In this document: in pieces, positions 35,082-43,605 of the stretch
How positions within the stretch are numbered: the stretch's first letter is position 1
Layout: each line of letters begins with the position of its first letter
Origin: Chloroflexota bacterium
GTDB lineage: Bacteria > Chloroflexota > Limnocylindria > Limnocylindrales > CSP1-4
Direction of reading: 5' to 3'
DNA: 64,000 nucleotides
Assembly: GCA_021802825.1 (NCBI GenBank)
Contig: JAJZRG010000012.1
Coordinates: 19,101 to 83,100, forward strand
The notes under the pieces: model-generated
What the model was told of the DNA's origin: nothing
The model's input: the letters and a program-made list of their open reading frames with translations, nothing else
Database searches by the model: none
Position numbers and translations under genes: made by a program

Positions 35082-35867
35082 GTGCCCGAGATGCTGCTCC
35101 CCGAGCCCCAATACCGGGCCTTCCGTGTGCCGCTTCTGCGGCTCGCCTGCCGGGTGGTGCTCGGCGGCCTGCTCCGCATTCGCGTCGAGCACCCGGAGCG
35201 GTGGGCGACCGCCCCGGCCATCTACTGCTTCAACCACCTCAACTGGGTGGACCCACTGGTGCTGCTCGCGGTCCTGCCGCTCCGGCCCCACTACGCCATG
35301 TTCGGGCCGAAGGAGGCCGACATGCACACTGGGGCGCGCAACCGGCTCATCTCGTGGGCTGGCTTCGGCATCGCCTACCGCCCTGAGAAGAGCGACCTGC
35401 TGCCCACTACCCGCAGGGTCGGCAACGTGCTGGGGCGGGGCTGGGTCATCGCGATCGCCGGGGAGGGGAGGATCCACCGTGGCGAGCGCGAGCTGACGCC
35501 ACTGGCCGACGGCACCGCCTATTTCGCCCTCCGCGCGGGCGTGCCGGTGGTGCCCATCGCGATCAACGGGACCTCGTGGCTGGCGTTTCGTCGCGGCGTC
35601 CGGGTGCGCCTGGGCGAGCCGATCCGGCCTGAGGGTCGCGCGACCCGGCCGGCGATCGACGCCCTGACGCGCCAGATCGAGTCAGCGCTGCTCGCCATGA
35701 CGGCCGATTTCCCGGACCCGCCGCCCTCGCGCGGCCTGTTCGGGCGCCTGACCGAGTGGTTCAACGACTGGCCGGAGGGCCATCGGCCGGAGCTGGGCGA
35801 GGGCGACGGCGCCGCGTACACCCGAACGCTGAGCGAGCGCGATGCCGCAGAGGGCGCCGCGGGGTGA
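35082..35867 (+). CDS. PlsC-family 1-acyl-glycerol-phosphate acyltransferase
   Basis: 261 residues from GTG 35082. NHLNWVDP (residues 47-54) is the catalytic HX4D motif; GEGRIHRGE stands for the phosphate-binding FPEGTRS block and is unusual in lacking the FP; VPVVPIAINGT is the final conserved block. Transfers acyl chains to lysophosphatidic acid or a related acceptor at the membrane. The C-terminal 60 residues are a hydrophilic extension. Substrate specificity uncertain because motif III is divergent. Confidence 0.88.
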   Translation: MPEMLLPEPQYRAFRVPLLRLACRVVLGGLLRIRVEHPERWATAPAIYCFNHLNWVDPLVLLAVLPLRPHYAMFGPKEADMHTGARNRLISWAGFGIAYRPEKSDLLPTTRRVGNVLGRGWVIAIAGEGRIHRGERELTPLADGTAYFALRAGVPVVPIAINGTSWLAFRRGVRVRLGEPIRPEGRATRPAIDALTRQIESALLAMTADFPDPPPSRGLFGRLTEWFNDWPEGHRPELGEGDGAAYTRTLSERDAAEGAAG

Positions 35868-35918
35868 CCCCGGTCTGTGGCATCCTGCGATCGACACCGC
35901 ACACCATGGAGATCCTGC

Positions 35919-36284
35919 GTGGGAGCCACCGGCCTCTCAGCCGACCGTACCGAGTATCGCGCCCGCCTGGGGGAGCAGCCCGACCCCCAGATCGACAGCT
36001 GGGCCGCTGAGATGATGCGCGACGTCGCCATCCGTCGCGGCGTCGTGCGGGTGATCGAGGATTTCCGCGCGGCCGCCAAGCTCAATGAGCGAGAATTCGA
36101 ACGGGTGTTCGCATCTGGCGGCGGCCCGCCCGCGATGCTCGGCCACGATGCGCAGGGGCGGCTCCTAGTGCCTGCGGTGGCGCTCTGGGCGCTCGTGCCC
36201 GGGATCCGCTCGCAGGTGCCCGACGGGCGCGACCGGCTGATCGAGTACCTTGTCGCCTCGTTCGACGAGCTCGTCTACGTCTGA
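35919..36284 (+). CDS. Hypothetical protein
   Basis: 121 residues from GTG 35919 (TGGAGA upstream); an in-frame ATG at 35877 is less likely. Helical, soluble: RTEYRARLGEQPDPQIDSW, MMRDVAIRRGVVRVIEDF, LVPAVALWALVPGIRSQVP, LIEYLVASFDELVYV. Composition and codon use look normal. No family recognised. Confidence 0.65.
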   Translation: MGATGLSADRTEYRARLGEQPDPQIDSWAAEMMRDVAIRRGVVRVIEDFRAAAKLNEREFERVFASGGGPPAMLGHDAQGRLLVPAVALWALVPGIRSQVPDGRDRLIEYLVASFDELVYV

Positions 36285-36492
36285 TCGCCGCAGGATCGCG
36301 GCGTCCCTCCGGCAGGCCCACCCGATCGGGGAGGCACCGCCACCCGACGTCCCTGCCCCGGGCAGCCCGGCGCTGACACGCGTCGCGGCAAAGTCTGACA
36401 TCCTGACGGGCACTCCGTCGCCTGTTGCGGCGCCACCGCGTCCCGCTGCCTTGCCCGGCGTCGGATCGAGCAACGGATCGTCTGAGAAGCGG

Positions 36493-37380
36493 ATGGAGGT
36501 CCCCGTCGTGGCAGGGCGCCGGCGCGGCCCCCTGGGCCGGACGCTCACCGTGGTCCGGCTTGTGCACCCCTTCCCGTCGCTGCTCGACGCGGCGGTCGTC
36601 GCGGTGGTCGCCCTCGTCGCCGGAGGGCCGCCCGATCGGGCCGCTGTGCTCGGTCTCGCCACGGCGTCCGTCCAGTTCTCGATCGGCACCCTGAACGATG
36701 TCGTTGACGCGCACGACGACGCCGCGACACGGACGGGCAAGCCGATCCCGGAGGGGCTGGTCAGCGAAGGCGTGGCGAAGGCGATGGCCGCGTCGTTCGG
36801 CCTGGTCGGCCTGGTGCTGGCGGCATCGGCGGGTCCGGTGCTGCTCGTCGTGGCTGGGATCGGGCTCGCGATTGGTCTGTGGTATGACCTCGGGGCAGCG
36901 GGAACTCGGTGGTCATGGCTGCCACTCGCGCTGGGCGTTCCCTTGCTGCCGGTGTTCGGGTGGTACGGGGCGACCGCCAGCCTCCCGACGTCGTTCGCGG
37001 TGCTGGTGCCCGCGGCGGCTCTCGCCGGGTCGGCCCTCGCGATCGCCAACGCCGCCGTGGACGTCGAGCGCGACGTGTCGGTGGGGTCCACCTCCCTCGC
37101 CGTCGCCCTAGGGCCGCGCGCCGCGGGTGCCCTGGTGCTCCTCCTGGAGATTCTCGTCGGTGCGCTCGCCGTCGGCTCCGCGAGCGGCGAGGGACGGGCC
37201 GGGCCGTGGCTCGGGGCAACCGCCGCCACGGCCGCGATCCCCGTCGCGGGCGCCCTGCTGGGGGTCCTGCGGGCGCGCAGCGGTCCCGGACCCCGCGAGG
37301 CCGCCTTCGAGCTTCAGGCGGTTGGCCTCGGGCTGCTGGCGGTCGCCTGGGTGAATGCGCTGAACGCCGCAGCTGCCTGA
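36493..37380 (+). CDS. UbiA-family prenyltransferase-like membrane protein
   Basis: 295 residues from ATG 36493; the frame extends to 36250 but those residues look non-coding. NDVVDAHDDAATRTGKPIPEG (as two overlapping parts: NDVVDAHDD and TRTGKPIPEG) is the first Asp-rich, Mg-prenyl-pyrophosphate motif; NAAVDVERDVSVGSTSLAV is the second. Seven to nine hydrophobic segments span the chain. The family transfers prenyl chains to aromatic or lipid acceptors in quinone, heme or lipid synthesis. No other quinone gene is adjacent, so the acceptor is unknown. Confidence 0.85.
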   Translation: MEVPVVAGRRRGPLGRTLTVVRLVHPFPSLLDAAVVAVVALVAGGPPDRAAVLGLATASVQFSIGTLNDVVDAHDDAATRTGKPIPEGLVSEGVAKAMAASFGLVGLVLAASAGPVLLVVAGIGLAIGLWYDLGAAGTRWSWLPLALGVPLLPVFGWYGATASLPTSFAVLVPAAALAGSALAIANAAVDVERDVSVGSTSLAVALGPRAAGALVLLLEILVGALAVGSASGEGRAGPWLGATAATAAIPVAGALLGVLRARSGPGPREAAFELQAVGLGLLAVAWVNALNAAAA

Positions 37381-37411
37381 CAAGCTGCCTGAAACCTTTG
37401 GTGGCTGAGCT

Positions 37412-37468
37412 GCCTCAGGGTGGTGCAAGGCACTTGGTGCAATCCCGAGGACCCCAAGGTCCTGAGGC
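37412..37468 (+). other. Structured leader before the Ser/Glu/Pro-rich secreted protein
   Basis: GCCTCAGG (37412-37419) pairs with CCTGAGGC (37461-37468), enclosing 41 bases with two further short GGTGCAA elements and an internal GGACC/GGTCC hairpin. It lies 90 bp before ATG 37557. I do not recognise a known riboswitch; it could also be a terminator for the upstream gene. Confidence 0.35.
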
Positions 37469-37556
37469 GGGGCGGACGACCGTACCCCTAACGCACCGCC
37501 TTCCATGCCCGTTACCCTATGTGTCAGTCACCACGCTCGGAGGACACCAGCGTCTC

Positions 37557-38096
37557 ATGTCATCCATGCTTCGTCAGTTCCGGGGTCTCGGCATTGCCCT
37601 GACCGTGCTCGCGCTCTCGGCCGGGGCAGTCTTCGCCGCCGCGCCGTCACTCCAGCTCACCTCGAGCCACGGGACAACCAGCGCGTCGGTCGATGCGTCC
37701 GAGTCGGCAGAGCCCTCCGACTCTCCGGAGGCGTCCAAGTCTGCCGAGCCCAGTGAGACCGCGGAGCCGAGCGACTCGCCCTCGGAGAGCGCTGAGCCCT
37801 CGGAGAGCCCGTCTCAGAATGCTGCACTCGGCGCCAGCCCCAGCCCGGACACCCACGGCGCCCTTGTCTCGACGGCCGCGCAGATGCCGACGCCAAGCGG
37901 CTTCCCGAACCACGGCGCGTTCGTGTCCTGTGTCGCGCATCTTGACGCATCGGTGACGGGCTTCAGCTGGGCCACCGTCACCCCCCAGTCCTGCGGCATC
38001 ACCCCCTCGGCACCGGCCGCCAAGCCGAACGCCAGTCACGGCCACGGCAACGGCCATGGCAACAACGGCCAGGGCCACGGGCCGAACGGCCACTGA
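37557..38096 (+). CDS. Secreted Ser/Glu/Pro-rich protein with His/Gly-rich tail
   Basis: 179 residues from ATG 37557. Signal peptide (LGIALTVLALSAGAVFAAAP). Residues 40-80 are a low-complexity repeat of the type SAEPSDSPEAS, SAEPSETAEPSDSP. A Cys-containing core follows (AFVSCVAHLDASVTGFSWA). The tail is repeats of GHGNGHGNNGQGHG, which could bind metal. No homologous family recognised. Downstream is a strong hairpin. Confidence 0.75.
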   Translation: MSSMLRQFRGLGIALTVLALSAGAVFAAAPSLQLTSSHGTTSASVDASESAEPSDSPEASKSAEPSETAEPSDSPSESAEPSESPSQNAALGASPSPDTHGALVSTAAQMPTPSGFPNHGAFVSCVAHLDASVTGFSWATVTPQSCGITPSAPAAKPNASHGHGNGHGNNGQGHGPNGH

Positions 38097-38133
38097 GAAG
38101 CCCCGCCTGGGTGACGATCCGGGCAGCCTAGAC

Positions 38134-38166
38134 GACAGAGCCGGCGCCAGTGGCGCCGGCTCTGTC
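38134..38166 (+). terminator. Strong hairpin terminator, plus-strand operon
   Basis: Perfect 15-bp stem GACAGAGCCGGCGCC (38134-38148) with GGCGCCGGCTCTGTC (38152-38166) and a 3-base loop, 37 bp after the stop of the secreted protein gene. Confidence 0.8.
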
Positions 38167-38220
38167 ATGTCCAGCGCGACGATCCCATCCCGCAGTCCGC
38201 GAGCTGCGCCCGAGGTACGA

Positions 38221-38250
38221 AGGAGCCGGCGCCCCTCGGCGTCGGCTCCT
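38221..38250 (-). terminator. Hairpin downstream of parB
   Basis: AGGAGCCGGCGCC and GGCGTCGGCTCCT around a 4-base loop (one G-T-type mismatch). 30 bp beyond the parB stop in the minus-strand direction. Confidence 0.7.
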
Positions 38251-38279
38251 GTTCGTTGGCGACTGGCGGGCCTTGTCGT

Positions 38280-39296
38280 CTAGCGGTCCGGGTCCCCGCT
38301 GCGGACGACGGCGATCGCGTTCTCCAGGCGGAGCTTGGCGATGGTCAGGTACTTCGCCAGGTTGGCCCGGTCCGTCGTGCCGATCGACTCGAGGAGGCGA
38401 GGGTCGCGGATGACGCCGAGGAGCTCCTCGACAGCCTCATTGAGCTGGGTCTTGGCGGAGTAGAGGCTGTCGTCCTTGAGTGCCTCGTGGGACCCGGCCG
38501 CTGTCCAGCCGACTTCGTCCGCCGGGCTGGCGGCGGGTGCCGGCGCGGATGCAGCCGCCGGGGTGGCCGCATCCTCACCGTCATCGGGCTGGCGGGCCGG
38601 CCGACCCTCGATCTTCTCGCGCAGCTTGACCAGCGACAGCTCATTGCGAGCGACCGCGTCGGCCAGGCGCCGGCGCTTCTTGGGGTCGGCGACCTTCATG
38701 AGCTCGTACGCGTGGGACAGGGTGTCCTTGCGTAAAGACACGAGCTCGCGAACCTCCGGGGGAGCGTCGGCGAGGCGGAGGCGGTTCTCGAGGTACCCCT
38801 TGTCCTTGCCCAGTTTGTCGGCGAGGCGGCGGATGCTGTAGCCGTGCTCCTTGATCATCCGGTCGTACATCGACGCCTCGTCGAGCGGCGAGATGTCCTC
38901 CCGCTGGAGGTTCTCGATGATCGAGATCTCGAGCGCGGTGGAGTCGTCGATGTCCTCGACAAGAGCGGGGATCGACGCCATGCCCGCCAGCTTCGACGCG
39001 CGCCAACGGCGCTCGCCGGCAATGAGCTGGAAGTGGTTCTCGCCGATGGGCCGGACGAGGATTGGCTGGAGGACGCCATGCTCACGGATCGAGGACGCCA
39101 GCTCCATGAGCGTGGTCTCGTCGAACGCGAGTCGCGGCTGCTCCGGATTGGACTCGATGCGCTCCAGCGGGATGACCTTGACGCCCGTCGTACGGTGCGT
39201 CGTCTCCGGCGACAGGAGGCTCACGATGGCGGGGGAGAGTTCGCGCTCCTCCGACAGCCGCCGAGCGGCTGCGGCACGGAAGTCAGGCCTGGCCAA
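38280..39296 (-). CDS. parB: Chromosome-partitioning protein ParB
   Basis: 338 residues from TTG 39296, chosen because GGGAGG lies about 9 bp upstream and the frame has no ATG before the conserved region; it overlaps parA by 14 bp. ParB domain: NPEQPRLAFDE, GERRWRA (residues 94-100, the CTP-binding box II), ENLQRED (128-134). The helix-turn-helix is HGYSIRRLADKLGKDKGYL with recognition helix GKDKGYLENRLRLADAPPEV (164-183), which differs from the usual GKSRS-x-V-xN-LRLL. Loads on parS and spreads as a CTP clamp; partner of ParA in chromosome segregation. A parS-like palindrome is embedded in its own codons 187-192. Confidence 0.95.
   Translation of the reverse strand: MARPDFRAAAARRLSEERELSPAIVSLLSPETTHRTTGVKVIPLERIESNPEQPRLAFDETTLMELASSIREHGVLQPILVRPIGENHFQLIAGERRWRASKLAGMASIPALVEDIDDSTALEISIIENLQREDISPLDEASMYDRMIKEHGYSIRRLADKLGKDKGYLENRLRLADAPPEVRELVSLRKDTLSHAYELMKVADPKKRRRLADAVARNELSLVKLREKIEGRPARQPDDGEDAATPAAASAPAPAASPADEVGWTAAGSHEALKDDSLYSAKTQLNEAVEELLGVIRDPRLLESIGTTDRANLAKYLTIAKLRLENAIAVVRSGDPDR
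38724..38739. promoter_or_regulatory. parS-like site 1 (inside parB)
   Basis: GTCCTTGCGTAAAGAC, two changes from the perfect palindrome GTCTTTGCGCAAAGAC, encoding SLRKDT in ParB. Confidence 0.7.
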
Positions 39297-40062
39297 GCTC
39301 AATGACCTCCCGGGCGAGCTCGCGGTACGTCTTCGCCGCCTCCGACGATCCGGCATAGGCGGTGATCGGACGGCCCGCGAGCGGCGCCTCTCCCAGCTTC
39401 ACGCTGGTTCGGATGATGGTGGTGAAGACGTGGTGGTCGCCGACGATCCTCAGTTCCTCGAGCATGTCGCGCGCGAGGTTGGTCCTGCCGTCGTAGAACG
39501 TCGGCAGGAGGCCCAGGATCTTGAGGTCGCGGTTCAGTTTGTGGCGGATGGCGCTGATGACCTTGACGAGGTTGTTGAGGCCCTTCATGGCGTAGAACTG
39601 GGTCTGCACCGGGATGATGACGCTGTCGGCGGCGACCAGCCCGTTGACGGTGAGCAGGCCCAGGTTGGGCGGGCAGTCGATGAGCACGTAGTCGTACGCG
39701 TCGATGCTCTCGCGCATCGCCTCGCGCAGGATCGCCTCGCGGCCCAGGGCCGTGAACAGCTCGCCCTCGGTGCTCGCGAGATCGATGTGGGCGGGCGCGA
39801 CGTCGATGCCCGCTGTCTCGGTGGGGAGGATCACTTCGGGGAGCGTCGCCCGTCCGTCGGCGAGCACGTCCGCCATTGAGCGCGCGACCGTGTTGAGGTT
39901 GATCCCCACCCCCGCGGTAAGGTTGGCCTGGGGGTCCATGTCCACGAGGAGGATCCGGCGCCCCTCCTCAGCCAGCGCGCCCGCGAGATTGATCGCGGTC
40001 GTTGTCTTTCCAACGCCCCCCTTCTGGTTGGCGATCGCGATCACGTGCGTCAAGGGCTTCAC
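39283..40062 (-). CDS. parA: Chromosome-partitioning ATPase ParA (Soj)
   Basis: 259 residues from GTG 40062, directly before the conserved [17 protein letters not shown]; the frame extends to 40149 with a non-conserved lead. Deviant Walker A KGGVGKTT (14-21), [12 protein letters not shown], and [17 protein letters not shown] give the P-loop ATPase of the MinD/ParA family. ATP-bound dimers bind DNA, and ParB stimulates hydrolysis to move origins apart. Operon with parB, 14-bp overlap. Confidence 0.95.
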   Translation of the reverse strand: MKPLTHVIAIANQKGGVGKTTTAINLAGALAEEGRRILLVDMDPQANLTAGVGINLNTVARSMADVLADGRATLPEVILPTETAGIDVAPAHIDLASTEGELFTALGREAILREAMRESIDAYDYVLIDCPPNLGLLTVNGLVAADSVIIPVQTQFYAMKGLNNLVKVISAIRHKLNRDLKILGLLPTFYDGRTNLARDMLEELRIVGDHHVFTTIIRTSVKLGEAPLAGRPITAYAGSSEAAKTYRELAREVIELGQA

Positions 40063-40141
40063 CTCGATGGGACCGCATCCGCGAAGGACGGTGCGGAGGT
40101 GCCCGAATGCTACCGCGCCGAGCAAAGCCGCGGTGGTGCCC

Positions 40142-40183
40142 TTTTCCACAACCGACCCGAGTTGTGCACCATTCTGTGGATAT
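40142..40183. promoter_or_regulatory. Two DnaA-box-like sequences upstream of parA
   Basis: TTTTCCACA (40142-40150) and TGTGGATAT (40175-40183, inverted) each match TTATCCACA at 8 of 9 positions, 80-120 bp before the parA start. They could let DnaA tune parAB expression. Only two boxes are seen and there is no AT-rich unwinding region, so this is not called an origin. Confidence 0.45.
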
Positions 40184-40376
40184 GTCGGGCGCCGAAGAGA
40201 GCGTCTGGGGATCTCCGCCGACGGAGTTCACGACGCGTTCACACGGCGGTTACAGGGGGACCGAGGCGTGCTCGACAGGCACATGGGCTGCGCCGGGACA
40301 GTGGGCCCACGGTTGTGCCACGTCACGGCGCCTATGATGTGCCGATCGCTCACGTCCTCGCGCAGCATCGCCCTAC

Positions 40377-40392
40377 GTCTTTGCGCAAAGAC
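40377..40392. promoter_or_regulatory. parS-like site 2 (upstream of pccB)
   Basis: Perfect 16-bp palindrome GTCTTTGCGCAAAGAC, extended to 18 bp by C/G flanks, 31 bp before the pccB start. Confidence 0.75.
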
Positions 40393-40422
40393 GAATCACC
40401 CCCGAACGGAGGCAAGCCTGGC

Positions 40423-41976
40423 GTGTCCACGAATGCCGAGCGAATCGAGCGCCTGGAGCGGATGCGGGCGGAAGCGCGGTTGGGCGGCGGACCCGCCCGC
40501 ATCGAGCGCCAGCACGCGTGGGGCAAGCTGACCGCGCGCGAGCGCCTTGAGTTGCTGCTCGACGCAGGATCGTTCGTCGAGCTCGATGCGTTCGTCACGC
40601 ACCGGGCCACGGAGTTCGGCCTCGACCGCCAGCGTTTCCTGGGTGATGGCGTGGTCACGGGCCACGGGACGATCGACGGGCGCCTGGTCTTCGTGTTCAG
40701 CCAGGACTTCACCGTGTTCGGCGGGTCCCTGTCCGAGGCGTACGCCGAGAAGATCTGCAAGATCATGGACCTGGCGATGAAGGTCGGCGCCCCTGTGATC
40801 GGGCTCAACGACTCCGGTGGCGCGCGTATCCAGGAGGGTGTCGCATCGCTCGGTGGCTACGCCGAGATCTTCCTGCGCAACGTCCTCGCGTCCGGCGTGG
40901 TGCCGCAGATCTCCGTCATCCTCGGCCCCTGCGCGGGCGGTGCCGTGTACTCGCCTGCGATGACGGACTTCACCGTCATGGTGGAGGGGACGAGCTACAT
41001 GTTCGTCACGGGACCGAATGTCGTGAAGGCCGTGACCCACGAGGAGGTGGACTCCGAGGCACTGGGCGGCGCGGGCGTGCACACAGGGCGCAGCGGCGTA
41101 GCGCATCTCGCGGCGCGCGACGAGGCAGAGGCGCTCGAGCACGTGAAGCGGTTACTGTCACACCTGCCCCAGAACAACCTTGCGGACGTCCCGCGGGTTC
41201 CGACCCAGGATCCCCCCGACCGCATGGACCCCGATCTCGACACGGTGGTGCCGGACGACCCCCAGAAGCCGTACGACATGCACGACGTTCTGCGTCGCGT
41301 CGTGGACGACGGCGACGTCCTGGAGATCCAGCCGGCGTGGGCGGCGAACATCATCATCGGCTTTGCGCGCATCGGCGGCCGCGCAGTCGGGATCGTCGCG
41401 CAGCAGCCCTCGGTGCTCGCGGGCGCGCTCGACATCGACGCGTCGGTCAAGGCCGCTCGCTTCGTACGCACGTGCGACGCGTTCAACGTCCCGCTGGTCA
41501 CCTTCGTTGACGTGCCCGGCTTCCTGCCCGGCGTTGCGCAAGAGCACGGCGGCATCATCAAGCACGGCGCGAAGCTCCTGTACGCCTACTGCGAGGCCAC
41601 GGTGCCCAAGGTGACGATCATCACGCGCAAGGCATACGGCGGCGCGTACGACGTCATGAGCAGCAAGCACATCCGGGGCGACATGAACTTCGCCTGGCCC
41701 ACGGCGGAGATCGCCGTGATGGGCGCCGAGGGCGCCGTCAACATCATCTTCAAGGACGCGATCGCGGGTGCCGAGGACCCGGTTGGGGAGCGCAAGCGCC
41801 TCGTCGCCGAATACGAGCAGGAATTCTCGAGCCCGTACGTCGCCGCCGCGCGCGGGTACATCGACGAGGTCATCCTGCCGCGCGAGACACGCCCCCGCCT
41901 CGTGCGCGCTCTGGAGATGCTCTCCGACAAGCGCGACACCAACCCGCGGAAGAAGCATGGCAACATCCCGCTCTGA
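40423..41976 (+). CDS. pccB: Propionyl-CoA carboxylase beta (carboxyltransferase) subunit
   Basis: 517 residues from GTG 40423 (GGAGG about 10 bp upstream); the much longer open frame begins in intergenic sequence. Crotonase-fold carboxyltransferase with the acyl-CoA and carboxybiotin oxyanion loops: [36 protein letters not shown] and [14 protein letters not shown]. Acts with biotin carboxylase and carrier in the next genes to carboxylate propionyl-CoA (possibly acetyl-CoA also) to methylmalonyl-CoA. Same operon as mutA and mce, which fixes the pathway: odd-chain and branched substrates to succinyl-CoA. Confidence 0.95.
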   Translation: MSTNAERIERLERMRAEARLGGGPARIERQHAWGKLTARERLELLLDAGSFVELDAFVTHRATEFGLDRQRFLGDGVVTGHGTIDGRLVFVFSQDFTVFGGSLSEAYAEKICKIMDLAMKVGAPVIGLNDSGGARIQEGVASLGGYAEIFLRNVLASGVVPQISVILGPCAGGAVYSPAMTDFTVMVEGTSYMFVTGPNVVKAVTHEEVDSEALGGAGVHTGRSGVAHLAARDEAEALEHVKRLLSHLPQNNLADVPRVPTQDPPDRMDPDLDTVVPDDPQKPYDMHDVLRRVVDDGDVLEIQPAWAANIIIGFARIGGRAVGIVAQQPSVLAGALDIDASVKAARFVRTCDAFNVPLVTFVDVPGFLPGVAQEHGGIIKHGAKLLYAYCEATVPKVTIITRKAYGGAYDVMSSKHIRGDMNFAWPTAEIAVMGAEGAVNIIFKDAIAGAEDPVGERKRLVAEYEQEFSSPYVAAARGYIDEVILPRETRPRLVRALEMLSDKRDTNPRKKHGNIPL

Positions 41977-41988
41977 ACTGCGCCGCCC

Positions 41989-42004
41989 GTCTTTGCGCAA
42001 AGAC
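41989..42004. promoter_or_regulatory. parS-like site 3 (between pccB and pccA)
   Basis: Perfect palindrome GTCTTTGCGCAAAGAC in the 48-bp gap between the two carboxylase genes, where a promoter operator would be unusual. Confidence 0.75.
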
Positions 42005-42024
42005 GTTCCCGCCGGGAGCCCCCG

Positions 42025-43605
42025 ATGACATCCGAACCGACCCCGTTCCGGCGCGTGCTCATTGCGAACCGCGGAGAGATCGCGGTCCGCATCATTCGCG
42101 CCTGCCACGAGATGGGCATGGAGGCCGTCGCGGTGTACAGCGACGCCGACGCCGAGGCCGCCCACGTCCGTCTCGCGGACATGGCGGTGCGCCTCGGGCC
42201 CGCCGCGCCGTCCGAGAGCTATCTGCGCATCGACCGGGTCATCGAGGCCGCCGCGGCGACGGGCGCCGAGGCGATCCATCCCGGCTATGGATTCCTCGCC
42301 GAGCGGGCTGCGTTCGCGCGAGCGGCCGAGGACGCGGGCATCGTCTTCGTCGGGCCGTCCTCGGACGCGATCGAGGCACTCGGAGACAAGCTCAACGCGC
42401 GGCGACTCGCGGCGAGGGTGGGCGTCCCGGCGGTGCCCGGAACGCTGGAGCCCGCGCCCGTCGATCATCCCGATCGCGTTGCTGACCTCACCACGACCGC
42501 GCGGCGGATCGGCTTCCCGCTATTGGTCAAGGCGGCGGCGGGCGGCGGCGGTCGGGGCATGCGGCGCGTGGAGCGAGAGGAAGACCTTTCGGCGGCCCTC
42601 GTGTCGGGTTCGCGCGAGGCGCTCTCGGCGTTCGGCGACGGATCGGTGTACCTGGAGCGCGAGATCCTGCCGGCTCGCCACGTCGAGGTGCAGTTGCTGG
42701 CCGATCACCACGGCAGGGTCGTCGCCCTGGGCGAGCGCGATTGCTCGCTGCAGCGTCGCCACCAGAAGCTTGTCGAGGAGGCGCCCGCGCCCGGGCTCAA
42801 CGAGGAGCGGCGGCGACACCTCCACGCGCTCGCCGTGACGATGGGCTCCGCGGCGGGTCTCCGAAACGCGGCGACCTGCGAGTTCCTCCACGATCCTGCC
42901 GGCAACTTCTGGTTCCTCGAGGTGAACACGCGACTGCAGGTGGAGCACGGCGTGACCGAGCTCGTGTCCGGCATCGACATCGTGCGCGAGCAGTTCCGCA
43001 TCGCCGCAGGTCTGCCGCTGAGCCCCGAGGTGGTCGAGGCCGGGGAACGCGCGGCGCGGCCGGCGAGCCACGCCATCGAGGTCCGCCTCTCCGCGGAGGA
43101 CCCGGCGCACGCGTTCGCGCCCACACCCGGGCGCGTCGGGCGGTGGGTGATGCCGTCCGGTCCCGGGATTCGCGTGGACACGCATATCGAGGCCGGCGAT
43201 CGCGTGCCCGCCGAGTACGACAACCTGATCGCCAAGCTGCTGGTCTACGCGCTTGACCGCGACGCGGCGATCGACCGGCTGCGACGCGCGCTCGACGAGA
43301 CGGAGATCGGCGGCGTCCAGACGACGCTGCCGTTCCACCGGGCCGTCGCGACGAGCGACGCGTTCCGCGACGCGGAGCTGTCCACGGGCTGGGTGGAGGA
43401 GCACTGGGACGGCGAGGCGGCCCGCGCCGCAGCCGCGCGTCGGGCCCTGCTCGCGACGGGGCTCGCGGCGATCGGCTCCGGCTTCGCTTCGACCGGCGCA
43501 TCGGCGGCAGCTTGGGAGAAGCCGCACGTGGCCGCGGGGCCAGCAGCCAGGAACGGTTGGCGGAGCAGCGGTCGGGCCAACGGAGTTGACCGATGGCCGA
43601 GCTGA
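42025..43605 (+). CDS. pccA: Acyl-CoA carboxylase, biotin carboxylase subunit
   Basis: 526 residues. RVLIANRGEIAVRIIRAC and HPGYGFLAERAAF open the biotin-carboxylase domain; the ATP-grasp glycine loop is KAAAGGGGRGMRR; EVNTRLQVEHGVTE carries catalytic residues. Carboxylates biotin with ATP and bicarbonate. The chain ends after the carboxylase domain with a 70-residue Ala/Gly-rich tail; the biotin carrier is a separate gene overlapping by 13 bp. In classical PccA the carrier is fused, so this is a split version. Confidence 0.93.
   Translation: MTSEPTPFRRVLIANRGEIAVRIIRACHEMGMEAVAVYSDADAEAAHVRLADMAVRLGPAAPSESYLRIDRVIEAAAATGAEAIHPGYGFLAERAAFARAAEDAGIVFVGPSSDAIEALGDKLNARRLAARVGVPAVPGTLEPAPVDHPDRVADLTTTARRIGFPLLVKAAAGGGGRGMRRVEREEDLSAALVSGSREALSAFGDGSVYLEREILPARHVEVQLLADHHGRVVALGERDCSLQRRHQKLVEEAPAPGLNEERRRHLHALAVTMGSAAGLRNAATCEFLHDPAGNFWFLEVNTRLQVEHGVTELVSGIDIVREQFRIAAGLPLSPEVVEAGERAARPASHAIEVRLSAEDPAHAFAPTPGRVGRWVMPSGPGIRVDTHIEAGDRVPAEYDNLIAKLLVYALDRDAAIDRLRRALDETEIGGVQTTLPFHRAVATSDAFRDAELSTGWVEEHWDGEAARAAAARRALLATGLAAIGSGFASTGASAAAWEKPHVAAGPAARNGWRSSGRANGVDRWPS

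Noticed and set aside
40045..40422. Amino-terminal extension of the carboxyltransferase frame
   Set aside because: Open only by chance; it includes the DnaA-like boxes and the parS-like site, and similarity to PccB starts after GTG 40423.
40063..40422. Replication origin (oriC) between parA and pccB
   Set aside because: Only two DnaA-like boxes, no AT-rich element, and no dnaA, dnaN or gidB nearby.
40377..42004. The 16-bp palindrome as an operator of a propionate regulator
   Set aside because: Two copies do precede pccB and pccA, but others lie inside parB and the carrier gene and 3' of mce, so a parS role explains more. Not fully excluded.
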